From: Rickettsia typhi
GTDB taxonomy: Bacteria > Pseudomonadota > Alphaproteobacteria > Rickettsiales > Rickettsiaceae
Assembly (NCBI GenBank): GCA_945883665.1
Contig: CAMCXV010000002.1
Span: 1-58,281 of the forward strand
Direction: 5' to 3'
DNA length: 58,281 nucleotides
Below, one piece after another: positions 8,843 to 17,610 of this stretch (position 1 is the first letter of the stretch; each line of letters starts with the position of its first letter). The notes below the pieces were generated by a model. That model worked only from the letters and a program-made list of their open reading frames with translations, ran no database searches and was not told the origin of the DNA. The position numbers and the translations under genes were made by a program.

Positions 8843-9550
8843 ATGACAACTACTACCAATTTTGATGTAAATCATAATATAAAACATCTATCAATTATAA
8901 TGGACGGCAACGCTAGATGGGCAGATAATAATGGTCTTTCTAAAGGTGAAGGTCATAGGAAAGGCGCGGAAGTTGCAAAAACTATAGTACTTCAAATGTT
9001 AAAACTCAATATTCCATATCTTACATTATATACTTTTTCATCTGAAAATTGGCAAAGACCTACTGATGAAGTATCATTATTAATGAAATTACTTAACTAT
9101 TACGTTGAAAACGAAATAAAAACTCTTCATAAACATCAAATAAGACTCAAAGTAGTTGGTAATTTAGATAAAATAAACAATGATTTAAAAAATAAAATAA
9201 TTCATGCTATAAATCTTACAAAAGATAATAGTGAAATGACTGTATGCTTAGCTTTTAGCTATGGAAGTAGAGCAGAAATAGTACAAGCTTGTCAAAGAAT
9301 TATTAATTCTAATATAAAAGAAATATCAGAGGGGGTTTTTAGTAAATTTCTATATGATCAAGATATGCCAGATGTTGATCTTTTTATAAGACCAGGTGGT
9401 TTTTATAGAATGAGTAACTTTTTATTATGGCAAGCAGCCTATGCAGAATTATATTTTACAGAAAAATTATGGCCAGATTTTTCTATCAACGACATAAAAG
9501 AAGCCATTCAGAATTATTCAACAAGAAAAAGAAATTTTGGGGTAAGATAA
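8843..9550 (+). CDS. uppS: Undecaprenyl diphosphate synthase UppS
   Basis: This cis-prenyltransferase adds isopentenyl units to farnesyl diphosphate to make the C55 carrier lipid used for peptidoglycan and LPS sugars. The 235-residue product has the catalytic motif IMDGNARWA near residues 19-27 (Asp-Gly-Asn), GHRKGAEVA, TLYTFSSENWQRP, and the C-terminal RPGGFYRMSNFLLWQAAYAEL. The usual RTGGE/RISNF signature is modified to RPGGF/RMSNF, but the arginines are kept. It sits directly before cdsA with no gap, a common alphaproteobacterial arrangement. The dxr and rseP genes often found next are absent. Confidence 0.95.
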   Translation: MTTTTNFDVNHNIKHLSIIMDGNARWADNNGLSKGEGHRKGAEVAKTIVLQMLKLNIPYLTLYTFSSENWQRPTDEVSLLMKLLNYYVENEIKTLHKHQIRLKVVGNLDKINNDLKNKIIHAINLTKDNSEMTVCLAFSYGSRAEIVQACQRIINSNIKEISEGVFSKFLYDQDMPDVDLFIRPGGFYRMSNFLLWQAAYAELYFTEKLWPDFSINDIKEAIQNYSTRKRNFGVR

Positions 9551-10228
9551 ATGAGAAAAAATCTATTTAAAAAATCGTCAAATCTACGTCTTAGAATCAT
9601 TTCTGCTATTTTCATTGGATGTGCTTTTATAATAGCAATCTTTTTTGTCAGAACTTTATTTTATGTTTTGATGCTTGTAGTAGCAGCTGGTATGCTAGCA
9701 GAATGGTATGACATAACTAGTAAAAAAAGTAATTATCTATATTCAGGTCTGCTAATAATTCCAATACCTATATCTTGTTTACTTTATATATCCAGTGTTG
9801 ATAAAACAGGTTGGTTGTTATTTACTTTTTTTGCAATTATTTGGTCTGTAGATTCAGCAGCTATGTTTGTAGGAAAATTAATAGAAGGGCCAAAATTGGC
9901 TCCTAAACTCAGTCCTAAAAAAACTATATCAGGATTGTTAGGAGGTGTTTCAGCAGCAGCTTTGCTTTCAATGTTTTTGAATCTAATACCATCTTATAAT
10001 ATTGAAAATTATTCTTCAGATTTTAGGATAATTTTATTTTTACAATTTGCATTTATTGGTTTTGTTTCACAGATGAGTGATTTATTTATTTCTTATTTTA
10101 AAAGAAAATTTAATATTAAAGATAGTGGAAATTTAATACCTGGTCATGGTGGTATGCTAGATAGATTCGATAGTATAATACTAACAGCTCCATTTGTTGC
10201 ATTTTACTTAAGTAACCAAATATACTAA
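9551..10228 (+). CDS. cdsA: Phosphatidate cytidylyltransferase CdsA
   Basis: CdsA makes CDP-diacylglycerol from phosphatidate and CTP, the branch point for all phospholipids. The 225-residue integral membrane protein carries the family signature near its C-terminus: SYFKRKFNIKDSGNLIPGHG followed by GMLDRFDS, which satisfies the S-x-x-K-R-x4-K-D ... P-x-H-G-G-x-x-D-R pattern. Several hydrophobic helices precede it. It begins one base after the uppS stop, so the two are co-translated. It pairs functionally with pgpA at 28438 and plsC at 35240. The length is at the short end of the family. Confidence 0.95.
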   Translation: MRKNLFKKSSNLRLRIISAIFIGCAFIIAIFFVRTLFYVLMLVVAAGMLAEWYDITSKKSNYLYSGLLIIPIPISCLLYISSVDKTGWLLFTFFAIIWSVDSAAMFVGKLIEGPKLAPKLSPKKTISGLLGGVSAAALLSMFLNLIPSYNIENYSSDFRIILFLQFAFIGFVSQMSDLFISYFKRKFNIKDSGNLIPGHGGMLDRFDSIILTAPFVAFYLSNQIY

Positions 10229-10266
10229 TATTCTATAGAATAATTAGGAAATCAAACTAATCTATT

Positions 10267-10599
10267 ATGATAAAAAAAAACCGACTAAAATCTATAAAAT
10301 TTACTAAGAAAACGGTTTTTAATATGGTAATATTACTTATGTTATTGTACTTTATATTTCATTCTATTTACGGTAGCAGAGGGGTAATAGCATATTTCAA
10401 ACTACAAGCAGAATTAGAAAATGCACATAGCAAACTAAATGCTTTAAGAGTGGAGAGATTAGAAATAGAAAATAAAGCAAAACTACTAAGACCAGAATCT
10501 TTGGATAAAGATATGTTGGACGAAAAAGCTAGAAATGTTTTGGGTGTTGTTTCACCAAATGAACAAGTATTTAAAAAAGAAAATTTAAACGAAAATTAA
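10267..10599 (+). CDS. ftsB: FtsB/DivIC-type septum formation initiator
   Basis: A small bitopic membrane protein expected to join FtsL and FtsQ in the divisome. The 110-residue product has a basic N-terminus, one membrane helix at about residues 18-37, then a coiled-coil stretch (YFKLQAELENAHSKLNALRVERLEIENKA, about 45-75) and the DKDMLDEKARNVLG segment typical of FtsB/DivIC proteins. FtsQ, a partner, is encoded at 36136-36942. It lies 38 bases after cdsA and just before the RNase D gene. Assignment rests on architecture and the C-terminal motif, as sequence conservation in this family is low. Confidence 0.85.
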   Translation: MIKKNRLKSIKFTKKTVFNMVILLMLLYFIFHSIYGSRGVIAYFKLQAELENAHSKLNALRVERLEIENKAKLLRPESLDKDMLDEKARNVLGVVSPNEQVFKKENLNEN

Positions 10600-10614
10600 A
10601 GAAGTTTTTAACTT

Positions 10615-10628
10615 AGGAGGTTATTATA
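10615..10628 (+). promoter_or_regulatory. Strong Shine-Dalgarno deciding a non-AUG start for rnd
   Basis: AGGAGG at 10615-10620 is a perfect Shine-Dalgarno sequence, uncommon in this AT-rich window. It is followed by TT, then ATT at 10623 (2-base spacing) and ATA at 10626 (5-base spacing). The spacing favours ATA; ATT is the better-documented rare start, as in infC. The strong site may offset the weak start codon. Confidence 0.65.
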
Positions 10629-11249
10629 AAAAGAGTCACAGTTTTTCACGATGATTTACCATCGGATTTTCATCTTATTGGCGATATTGCTATAGATACA
10701 GAAACAATGGGTTTAGATTTAGCAAGAGATCGCTTGTGTGTTGTCCAAATAAGTAACGGCGATGGAGATGCTTATCTGATACAATTTTCTAAGGATAAAT
10801 ACGATGCGCCAAATTTAAAAAAAATACTTTTAGATTCTAACAGAGTAAAGATTTTTCATTTTGCACGTTTTGATTTAGCTGCAATAAAAAAATATCTTAA
10901 TATTGAATTATCAAATATTTTTTGCACTAAAATTGCTTCTAAATTAATAAGAACTTATACTGATCACCATGGTCTAAAAGATCTATGCAGAGAGCTTATT
11001 GGGGTTAACATTTCGAAACAACAACAATCTTCTTATTGGGGAACTGATAAACTTAGCGAAGATCAAAAAGAATATGCTGCTAAAGATGTGATATATTTAC
11101 ATTCGCTAAGAGAGATATTAATTGAAATGCTAATAACAGAAAATAGAAATGATATTGCCCATAAATTATTTGAATTCTTACCTACTAGAGTAAATTTAGA
11201 TCTAATGGGATGGAATGAAATTGACATATTTTCACATAGTACAAAATGA
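10623..11249 (+). CDS. rnd: RNase D-like 3'-5' exonuclease with a non-AUG start
   Basis: A short DEDDy-type 3'-5' exoribonuclease of the alphaproteobacterial RNase D type, about 208 residues, lacking HRDC domains. The catalytic DxE is in AIDTETMGLD, the second Asp in HFARFDLAAI, and the Tyr/Asp pair in YAAKDVIYLH. The first ATG in this frame (10707) falls after DTET and would delete the catalytic acids. The frame is open upstream to a TAG at 10614-10616, and the sequence between reads KRVTVFHDDLPSDF, as expected for the family. There is no ATG, GTG or TTG there. A perfect AGGAGG at 10615-10620 precedes ATT (10623) and ATA (10626); one of these is the likely start. Confidence 0.88.
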   Translation: MIKRVTVFHDDLPSDFHLIGDIAIDTETMGLDLARDRLCVVQISNGDGDAYLIQFSKDKYDAPNLKKILLDSNRVKIFHFARFDLAAIKKYLNIELSNIFCTKIASKLIRTYTDHHGLKDLCRELIGVNISKQQQSSYWGTDKLSEDQKEYAAKDVIYLHSLREILIEMLITENRNDIAHKLFEFLPTRVNLDLMGWNEIDIFSHSTK

Positions 11250-12193
11250 ATTTTCATAACACCGCTCAAAGAGTGATAAACGAAGAAGCTAATGCTTTAA
11301 AAACTCTGGAATCACAAATACCTAGAGATTTTTCAGAAGTGGTTAACGTTATTTTAAAAATAACAGGACGAGTGATTATAATAGGTATAGGTAAAAGTGG
11401 TTATATTGCCAGAAAAATTGCTTCTTCATTAGCATCAACTGGCACACCAGCATTTTATATTCACCCTTCAGAAGCAAGTCACGGGGATCTTGGAATGATA
11501 ACTAAATCTGATATAGTATTAATGTTATCAAACTCTGGAGAGACTAAAGAACTATTCGATACTATTAATTATTGCAAACGTTTTTCTATAAAAATGGTTG
11601 CAATGACTATGAATCCAGATTCAACTCTTGCTAAAAATAGTGATTTTTTACTAACTATTCCAGTAATTAAAGAAGCATCGTTATTATCAGCACCTACCAC
11701 TTCTGCCCTTATGATGTTAGCATTAGGAGATGCAATAACTATATCTTTACATGAAGCAAAAGGTTTTTCGAAGGATGATTTTTTTGTTTTTCACCCCGGT
11801 GGGAAAATTGGAGCTAATCTATTAAAAATCAAAGATTTAATGTTTGTTGGCGATAATCTTCCCTTGGTAAAATTAGATGATTCTTTTGCTAATGTAATTT
11901 TACTAATTACCCAAAAAAGCTTGGGCTGCGCAGCTGTAGTAGATGATGATCAAAATTTACTTGGTATAATAACTGATGGCGATTTAAGAAGAAATATAAA
12001 TAAAGATCTTACTACAATGAAAGCAGAAGATATAATGACAAAAACACCTAGATCAGTAAGTCAAAATATTTTAGCAACTGAAGCTTTATTTATAATGAAT
12101 GATAAATCAATTACTGCATTACCAGTTACTGAAAATAATAAAATAATAGGAATAATACATATTCATGAAATTATAAGGGCTGGTATTACTTAA
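11246..12193 (+). CDS. kdsD: Arabinose-5-phosphate isomerase (KdsD/KpsF family)
   Basis: Converts ribulose-5-phosphate to arabinose-5-phosphate, the precursor of Kdo for the LPS inner core. The 315-residue product has an N-terminal SIS sugar-isomerase domain (about 35-170) with IGIGKSGYIARKIASS, HPSEASHGDLGM and SNSGETKEL. The FHPGGKIGANLL junction follows, then two CBS domains (about 200-315), including GIITDGDLRRN. The length fits the family. Its start overlaps the rnd stop by four bases and lptC follows after two bases, placing Kdo supply in one operon with LPS transport. It could be a GutQ-type paralogue, but the context argues for KdsD. Confidence 0.95.
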   Translation: MNFHNTAQRVINEEANALKTLESQIPRDFSEVVNVILKITGRVIIIGIGKSGYIARKIASSLASTGTPAFYIHPSEASHGDLGMITKSDIVLMLSNSGETKELFDTINYCKRFSIKMVAMTMNPDSTLAKNSDFLLTIPVIKEASLLSAPTTSALMMLALGDAITISLHEAKGFSKDDFFVFHPGGKIGANLLKIKDLMFVGDNLPLVKLDDSFANVILLITQKSLGCAAVVDDDQNLLGIITDGDLRRNINKDLTTMKAEDIMTKTPRSVSQNILATEALFIMNDKSITALPVTENNKIIGIIHIHEIIRAGIT

Positions 12194-12195
12194 AT

Positions 12196-12777
12196 ATGAA
12201 AAATATTACTAAAAACAATAAAATTTTAAAATATATATTCCTTATATCTGGAATAATTGTTTTGTTTTTAATAATATCTTACTCTTCAAATAAGGAACAA
12301 CAAATACCTAAAGATGAATTAGACATAGAGAAAATGGAGCATATTCCAAAAGAATTTAATTTAAATATTAATAATTCAGTTTTTGAAGGATATAACAAAA
12401 ACAAACTACCTTATCAAATTAAGGCAAAAATGGTTACAAAAGCAAATAATAATATCTATAATTTAAATGATATTAATGCACAATGCAATACAGGGAATGG
12501 TATTTTACAAATTCTAGCACAAAATGGTGTTCTTAACGAAACAACGAAATTTTTTACTATTTATCAAAATGTTCAGATTATATTTGATAATATTTCATTA
12601 ACCAGTGATAAAATGAATTTTAATTTAAACTCTAATCTAGTATATAGTGATCAACCAGTTATAGTTAATTTTCAAAATTCAACTATAAAAGCTTCTAGCT
12701 TTAGTGCTGATGATTCTAATAATATTATAAATTTTAAAGGAAATGTGGTTTCAACATTTAATCTCAATGATTTTTGA
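12196..12777 (+). CDS. lptC: LPS transport periplasmic protein LptC
   Basis: LptC is the bitopic component of the LptB2FGC complex and passes LPS from LptF/G to the LptA bridge. The 193-residue product has a single N-terminal membrane helix at about residues 12-28 and a periplasmic beta-rich domain with segments such as GNGILQILAQNGVLNE and DKMNFNLNSNLVYSDQPV that fit the OstA/LptC jellyroll. Sequence conservation is weak, as is usual for LptC; the call rests on topology and on the kdsD-lptC-lptA-lptB order found in alphaproteobacteria. Its 3' end overlaps lptA. Confidence 0.88.
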   Translation: MKNITKNNKILKYIFLISGIIVLFLIISYSSNKEQQIPKDELDIEKMEHIPKEFNLNINNSVFEGYNKNKLPYQIKAKMVTKANNNIYNLNDINAQCNTGNGILQILAQNGVLNETTKFFTIYQNVQIIFDNISLTSDKMNFNLNSNLVYSDQPVIVNFQNSTIKASSFSADDSNNIINFKGNVVSTFNLNDF

Positions 12778-13243
12778 GTTTAAAAATTACTGTAATATTT
12801 TGCTTTTATTAGTAATAATTAGCATCTCTCTATTTTCTAATGTAGCAAGTGCAGAATATAAGAAATTTAGCGATTCTGATATAATAATAACTTCAGATTT
12901 TTTGAATCTTGATAAAAATAATCTATCTGCAACTTTTAAAGGATCAGTAACTGTAATATTTGAAGATATAATAGTAAAAACTAATTATTTGATAATATAT
13001 TATACCAACAATAATAATAAAAGATCTATTGAGAAAATTAAAATTCCAGGTAAATTGAAAGCTATTAAAAAGCTAACTAACGAAGTAATAGTAGCAGATA
13101 GCGGAGATTATCTAGCATTATCAAATCAATTAATACTGATGGGTAATGTAAATATGCAAAAAGATAAACATATAATAGTGACAGATAAAATGATATATTC
13201 CACCAGATTTAATTTTACGCCTAAAAAAAACCATGAAAGATAA
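12767..13243 (+). CDS. lptA: LPS transport periplasmic protein LptA
   Basis: LptA forms the periplasmic bridge that carries LPS to the outer membrane. Starting at the ATG at 12767 the product is 158 residues with a clean signal peptide (start MIFEFKNYCNILLLL, cleavage probably after VASA). An in-frame ATG at 12743 would add eight residues before the signal and lengthen the overlap with lptC; I prefer 12767, which overlaps lptC by 11 bases. The mature part has OstA-type beta repeats (DIIITSDFLNLDKNN, ATFKGSVTVIFED). The stop overlaps the start of lptB. Confidence 0.88.
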   Translation: MIFEFKNYCNILLLLVIISISLFSNVASAEYKKFSDSDIIITSDFLNLDKNNLSATFKGSVTVIFEDIIVKTNYLIIYYTNNNNKRSIEKIKIPGKLKAIKKLTNEVIVADSGDYLALSNQLILMGNVNMQKDKHIIVTDKMIYSTRFNFTPKKNHER

Positions 13244-13961
13244 AATAATAATTCAAAATATTTCAAAATCTTATAATAAAAAACCAATTTTGTCAGATAT
13301 ATCTATTGAAGTATCCCAAGGAGAATCTATAGGCTTGTTTGGTCCTAATGGAGCAGGCAAAACCACTTTGTTTAGTATAATAATAGGTATTGTAAAAACA
13401 GATACCGGACGATTATATCTAGGAAATCATGATATAACAAATTTACCTATACATATTAGGTCACAACTTGGTATTAGTTATTTACCACAAGAATCTTCAA
13501 TTTTCAGAAGTATGAATGTTAGAGATAATATTAAAGCAATCCTAGAAATAAAAAATTCTGATAAAGAAGAAATAGACCACAAAGCTACAGAATTACTAAA
13601 CGAATTTTCAATAAGCCATTTAGAAAACAAAATAGCTTCCACCTTATCAGGCGGAGAGCGTAGACGCCTTGAAATAGCACGTACTCTTGCCTCTAACCCT
13701 CGTTTTATTTTATTAGACGAACCTCTTGCTGGGATAGATCCAATTGCTGTTAATGATATAAAATATCTTGTTAGTCATTTAAAAGAAAGGAATATAGGAA
13801 TTCTTGTAACCGACCATAATGTGAGAGAAACCTTGGATATGGTTGATCGCACTTATGTTATTTATGATGGCAAAATTCTTATGGCAGGAACACCAGAAGA
13901 AATTATCAACAGTGCAAAAGTACGCAAATTATATCTTGGCAATAATTTTGATAGAATTTAG
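13233..13961 (+). CDS. lptB: LPS export ABC transporter ATPase LptB
   Basis: LptB is the cytoplasmic ATPase that powers LPS extraction by LptFG and transport along LptC-A-D. The 242-residue product has Walker A GPNGAGKTT near residues 35-43, Q-loop YLPQESSIF, signature LSGGERRRLEIAR, Walker B FILLDEPLAGIDP and the switch histidine in LVTDHNVRET. These fit LptB rather than the related LivF. It overlaps lptA by 11 bases and ends the plus-strand run. In many alphaproteobacteria rpoN follows lptB; here a convergent hda-like gene follows instead. Confidence 0.97.
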   Translation: MKDKIIIQNISKSYNKKPILSDISIEVSQGESIGLFGPNGAGKTTLFSIIIGIVKTDTGRLYLGNHDITNLPIHIRSQLGISYLPQESSIFRSMNVRDNIKAILEIKNSDKEEIDHKATELLNEFSISHLENKIASTLSGGERRRLEIARTLASNPRFILLDEPLAGIDPIAVNDIKYLVSHLKERNIGILVTDHNVRETLDMVDRTYVIYDGKILMAGTPEEIINSAKVRKLYLGNNFDRI

Positions 13962-13986
13962 AATTAAATTGCAATTGTAAAAAATA

Positions 13987-14658
13987 TTATAATTGTAGCA
14001 AAGATCCATCTATAAGAGATTTTATAAAAGGTATGGTAATCTTTTTTTTATTCTCCAAAGAGTTTTTATTTATTTTACTTATTATTGATAAGATTTTAGA
14101 AAATTCACGAGGCAAAATTTTAATAAGATAATTTATAACATCATCATTGATAAGAATTGATAAGTTAGAAAATTGTTTAAAAATCAATATTCTCATTAAT
14201 TCATCATCAATCATTAAAATATCAATTTTGTTAACAGAATTGATCCTAGAAGCTAAATCAGCGAGCTTTATTTCCGGCATTTCGTTTACGGTTATTAATA
14301 GATATTTACTATGTTCGTGCAATGTATTAAAATAATGCAAAACATCTTTTTCACGCCAACTAGAATCAAATCCATCAATGATAAAAGCTTGGTGATTTTC
14401 TAAAATAGAGCTAGTCAATTCATGATTTTTCTTTAAAAATAAACCAGCTGTTTTTTTTGCCCATAATTTTGCTAAAAAACTTTTCCCTGAGGATTTAGAA
14501 CCTTTAATTATCAATACTTTCGAATATGGTAAAATTCCAAAATTACTTTTCCAATCATTGATATATTTACAAGCAAGACTGTTGGAACTAGATTCAATAA
14601 AATCATTAAAATTATCTGAAATTTCTTTGTTATTTAATTTTAATGTTGTTTGTTGCAT
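13987..14658 (-). CDS. hdaA: DnaA-like regulatory ATPase (Hda/HdaA type)
   Basis: A short DnaA-like AAA+ protein lacking DnaA's DNA-binding domain, of the type that, with the sliding clamp, promotes DnaA-ATP hydrolysis. The 223-residue product has Walker A GSKSSGKSFLAK near residues 52-63, a Walker-B-like AFIIDGFDSSW, sensor-like LITVNEMPE and an arginine in LASRINSV. The N-terminal TLKLNNK could hold the clamp-binding motif but does not match it clearly. The order DUF2066-AI-2E-hda is frequent in alphaproteobacteria and supports the call. It might act on other DnaA-dependent steps. Confidence 0.82.
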   Translation of the reverse strand: MQQTTLKLNNKEISDNFNDFIESSSNSLACKYINDWKSNFGILPYSKVLIIKGSKSSGKSFLAKLWAKKTAGLFLKKNHELTSSILENHQAFIIDGFDSSWREKDVLHYFNTLHEHSKYLLITVNEMPEIKLADLASRINSVNKIDILMIDDELMRILIFKQFSNLSILINDDVINYLIKILPREFSKILSIISKINKNSLENKKKITIPFIKSLIDGSLLQL

Positions 14659-14671
14659 AAAAGGACTATTT

Positions 14672-15730
14672 TTACTTATTATAAATTCTACTAGATTTAT
14701 AATAAGTAATCATATGAACTAATAGTATCTTTATTATTCCAGCAATAGGTATAGCAAAAACTATACCTATAAAACCAAAAATATTACCGAGTGCAACTAT
14801 AGAAAATATTATCCATAACGGATGTAACCCTATTTTATCTCCTATAATTTTAGGGGTAAGTATATAACTTTCAACAATATGACCAATAATAAATAAAATT
14901 AATACATAGATCATTTCAATCGATGCACCATAAGAAAAATAGCAACTTACCAGCATTAAAAATAGCGATATTAATGCTCCAACAAAGGGTACTACAACTA
15001 TGAATCCTGCTATTATCCCAAGCAAAAGAGCTAAATCAATATTAATCAAATTCAAACCTATAAGATAATATATACTAAGTATCAAGCATATATTCAACTG
15101 ACCCCTTATATAAGCTGATAATAAAACATTAAACTCAGAAAATATCTCTCTGATTTTATTTTTTTCATTAAGCGGTAATATTGACTGCAGAGTTTCAATC
15201 ATTTTTGGCCAATCCTTTAAAAAATAGAATAAAATTATAGGAACCAATACAATTATAATGAAAAAAGTAATTGTAGCTAATGTATAACTCCAAATGTTAT
15301 TAGCTGCAGAGATAACAAGCGAAAAAGTAGAATTAATAAAATTTTGCAACGAACCTGAAATCTTATTGGTAATATTGGGATCAATTGCATCAATTTTAAC
15401 CAAAAAATCATCGAGTCCAGAGTTAAAATTATTTTTATAAGTAGGTATTTTTGTAATAAATACAGCAATTTGATTATAAATAATTGGCAATAAAATTGCC
15501 AATAGTATAATAAACCCAGCAATAACTATACTAAATACTACAGCCGAGATCAGATCTCTTGGTAAATTGAATCTTCTAGAATTATTATCTATAATTGGTT
15601 GTAGTAAATATGCTAAAATGAAGGAAATAACAAATGGTGCTAAAGTATCAGACACCATATTTATAGTAATAGCAAAAATCAAAAAAGCCGTACTCCAAAA
15701 AACGATTTTATTCATAGCTGCAAACTCCAA
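14672..15730 (-). CDS. AI-2E/PerM family membrane transporter
   Basis: A 352-residue polytopic inner-membrane protein of the AI-2E (PerM/TqsA) family, whose members act as exporters or ion-coupled transporters of uncertain substrate. About seven hydrophobic helices are seen, including the paired helices near the N-terminus with the conserved APFVISFILAYLLQPIID stretch, and the C-terminal GIIAGFIVVVPFVGALIS and LTPKIIGDKIGLHPLWI motifs diagnostic of the family. It lies between the DUF2066 gene (48 bases upstream) and hda (13 bases downstream). No substrate should be inferred from the AI-2 name. Confidence 0.9.
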   Translation of the reverse strand: MEFAAMNKIVFWSTAFLIFAITINMVSDTLAPFVISFILAYLLQPIIDNNSRRFNLPRDLISAVVFSIVIAGFIILLAILLPIIYNQIAVFITKIPTYKNNFNSGLDDFLVKIDAIDPNITNKISGSLQNFINSTFSLVISAANNIWSYTLATITFFIIIVLVPIILFYFLKDWPKMIETLQSILPLNEKNKIREIFSEFNVLLSAYIRGQLNICLILSIYYLIGLNLINIDLALLLGIIAGFIVVVPFVGALISLFLMLVSCYFSYGASIEMIYVLILFIIGHIVESYILTPKIIGDKIGLHPLWIIFSIVALGNIFGFIGIVFAIPIAGIIKILLVHMITYYKSSRIYNK

Positions 15731-15778
15731 TTATATATAAAATAGTTGCAAATTATGTGATAGTAAATTTAATTTGAA

Positions 15779-16957
15779 TTAGCTACCACTCTTAACGTCA
15801 ATCAAATTATACAAGCTACCATGCATTTTATAGCTTAAACCATTTAGATACAAATCTTCTGCTAAATCAAAATCTGAAGCATTGGTATATATCAGTATTT
15901 TATATTTCGTTTCATAATCATGCTCAATAACAAACTTATCAACCTGAACTACTTTTTTTAATTTACCAACTAACAAATCCATTTCTTGTGGATTAAAAAT
16001 ATCAAAACTCATTATTATCGGTTTTTTTTCATTTTCATCTTCATTGAGATTAATTTCTGAATCAATTAATTCTTGGTTTGCATTCATCCTTAATGCTCCG
16101 TAAAGATTTACAAACTTATCAATTACTAAATTTACATTATGATTAATATCATCTATTGATTCTAATTCATACTGATCTTCTAGCTTAACATTATTGATTT
16201 CATCTGGTTTTAAAATATAAGTATCGACCTTCATTAAACTTGCACCATTTACACGATTTGTAAAAATTTCATTAGTAATAATGGTTACATTTTTAAATAA
16301 ACTATTAGGGAAAATTTCAAGAAAATCATTATATTGCAGATGAAATATATTTTCAGGATTTATTCTCTTATCAGCAAGAAAACTCTTAGTTGGATACAAA
16401 ATTTTATGATTATTCAAAATAGCTTTAGATTCAGACCAAACATCATTCCATTTTTTCTCTTTTCCCCAAATATTCAAGATATTTCTTTGCTTGAAAACAG
16501 GTAAAACAAGAGATTCGTAAAACATATCTTGAACCACATTATTACCATAATCTAACAATAATTGGTACAATTTACCTTTGTCATATTGATAAGTTACAGT
16601 AGCATTGTATGTTGACACAGTTGATAATTCATCAAACATCATTATTGGTTTAAACACTTCCTTTAACTTTATATAAGGCGGCTCTTCTAAGTCGCTATGC
16701 TTAACACCCATTTTATCTGCAATTAAAAAAAAAGCTCTTGTCATTCCGCGTTCGTGAGCCTTAATTTTTGCTTCATATTTATTATTACCCTTTGATTCAA
16801 TAAAAATTTCAGAAATTTCAGAGATTGCACATTCCGCAGACTTCGGAAATGATAAAAAACACAGAAACAAAAGTAAAAAACATGTTTTTGAGTTTGTACC
16901 ATTAAAATTAAAAAGCCTAGGCTTATGTTTACTATTTTGCACTTTTACCAATATCAT
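15779..16957 (-). CDS. DUF2066-type exported protein
   Basis: A 392-residue exported protein of unknown function. A basic start is followed by a hydrophobic segment at about residues 28-42 (TCFLLLFLCFLSF) with a likely signal cleavage after SAECA. The mature N-terminal region (ISEIFIESKGNNKYEAKIKAHERGMTRAFFLIADKMG) is the part most like DUF2066. The domain assignment rests largely on the alphaproteobacterial order DUF2066-PerM-hda. It begins three bases after the grpE stop. No catalytic motif is visible. A role in the envelope is inferred only from the signal sequence. Confidence 0.75.
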   Translation of the reverse strand: MILVKVQNSKHKPRLFNFNGTNSKTCFLLLFLCFLSFPKSAECAISEISEIFIESKGNNKYEAKIKAHERGMTRAFFLIADKMGVKHSDLEEPPYIKLKEVFKPIMMFDELSTVSTYNATVTYQYDKGKLYQLLLDYGNNVVQDMFYESLVLPVFKQRNILNIWGKEKKWNDVWSESKAILNNHKILYPTKSFLADKRINPENIFHLQYNDFLEIFPNSLFKNVTIITNEIFTNRVNGASLMKVDTYILKPDEINNVKLEDQYELESIDDINHNVNLVIDKFVNLYGALRMNANQELIDSEINLNEDENEKKPIIMSFDIFNPQEMDLLVGKLKKVVQVDKFVIEHDYETKYKILIYTNASDFDLAEDLYLNGLSYKMHGSLYNLIDVKSGS

Positions 16958-16960
16958 TAT

Positions 16961-17566
16961 TTACTTCTTTGCTACAGATACCGAGGCTGGTCTAATTAGT
17001 CTATCCTTAATTTTATAACCAACTTGCATTGTGCTGACTATACTACCCTCTTTGTGTTGATCTGTCAGAACTTGTGATATTGCATGATGATTATTATAAT
17101 CAAAATTTTCGCCTTGCTCAGGATTTATTGATTCTATACCATGTTTTTTCAACACATCTAGCAATGCATCCCTTGTCATGACAACGCCTTCAATAATTAC
17201 TTTACTATCATCATCTAAATTTTGTGGTACATGTAATAAAGCCCTAGAAAAATTATCAATAACTGGTACAAGATCTTTAACAAAACTAACTATCGCATAA
17301 TCTCTTGCCTCTTCAACTTTTTTATTCATCCTATGTCTTGTATTTTCAGATTCAGCTATAGCACGAAGTAATTTATCCTGAATCAGATCTACTTGCTCTT
17401 TTAAATTATTTACTAAATCATAATCTTTTTCTTCTGCAAGAATCTTTTGCTCTTCATCTAAATTTTCAAATGCTACATTTTCGTCAAGTATCTCATTTTC
17501 TGAATCATGTAAATTTTCAACTTTATCTGTATTTTTATTTTCACCTTGTTGATCGTTGCTTTCCAT
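16961..17566 (-). CDS. grpE: Nucleotide exchange factor GrpE
   Basis: GrpE releases ADP from DnaK and acts as a thermosensor in the DnaK chaperone cycle. The 201-residue product has an acidic, low-complexity N-terminus, a long coiled-coil helix (about residues 35-90) containing DKLLRAIAESENTRHRMNKK, and the C-terminal beta domain with NPEQGENFDYNNHHAIS, STMQVGYKIKDRLIRPASVSVAK. The length is usual. It is divergent from rph, and a sequence resembling an alphaproteobacterial heat-shock promoter lies upstream. The DUF2066 gene follows after three bases. DnaK and DnaJ are not in the window. Confidence 0.95.
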   Translation of the reverse strand: MESNDQQGENKNTDKVENLHDSENEILDENVAFENLDEEQKILAEEKDYDLVNNLKEQVDLIQDKLLRAIAESENTRHRMNKKVEEARDYAIVSFVKDLVPVIDNFSRALLHVPQNLDDDSKVIIEGVVMTRDALLDVLKKHGIESINPEQGENFDYNNHHAISQVLTDQHKEGSIVSTMQVGYKIKDRLIRPASVSVAKK

Positions 17567-17610
17567 AATTTTAAAATCTATTTTTTAGTTGCCTTAATAT
17601 ACTCATTAAA

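Noticed and set aside
10707..11249. RNase D starting at ATG 10707
   Set aside because: It would remove the catalytic Asp and Glu of the DTET motif; the frame continues upstream with family-like sequence.
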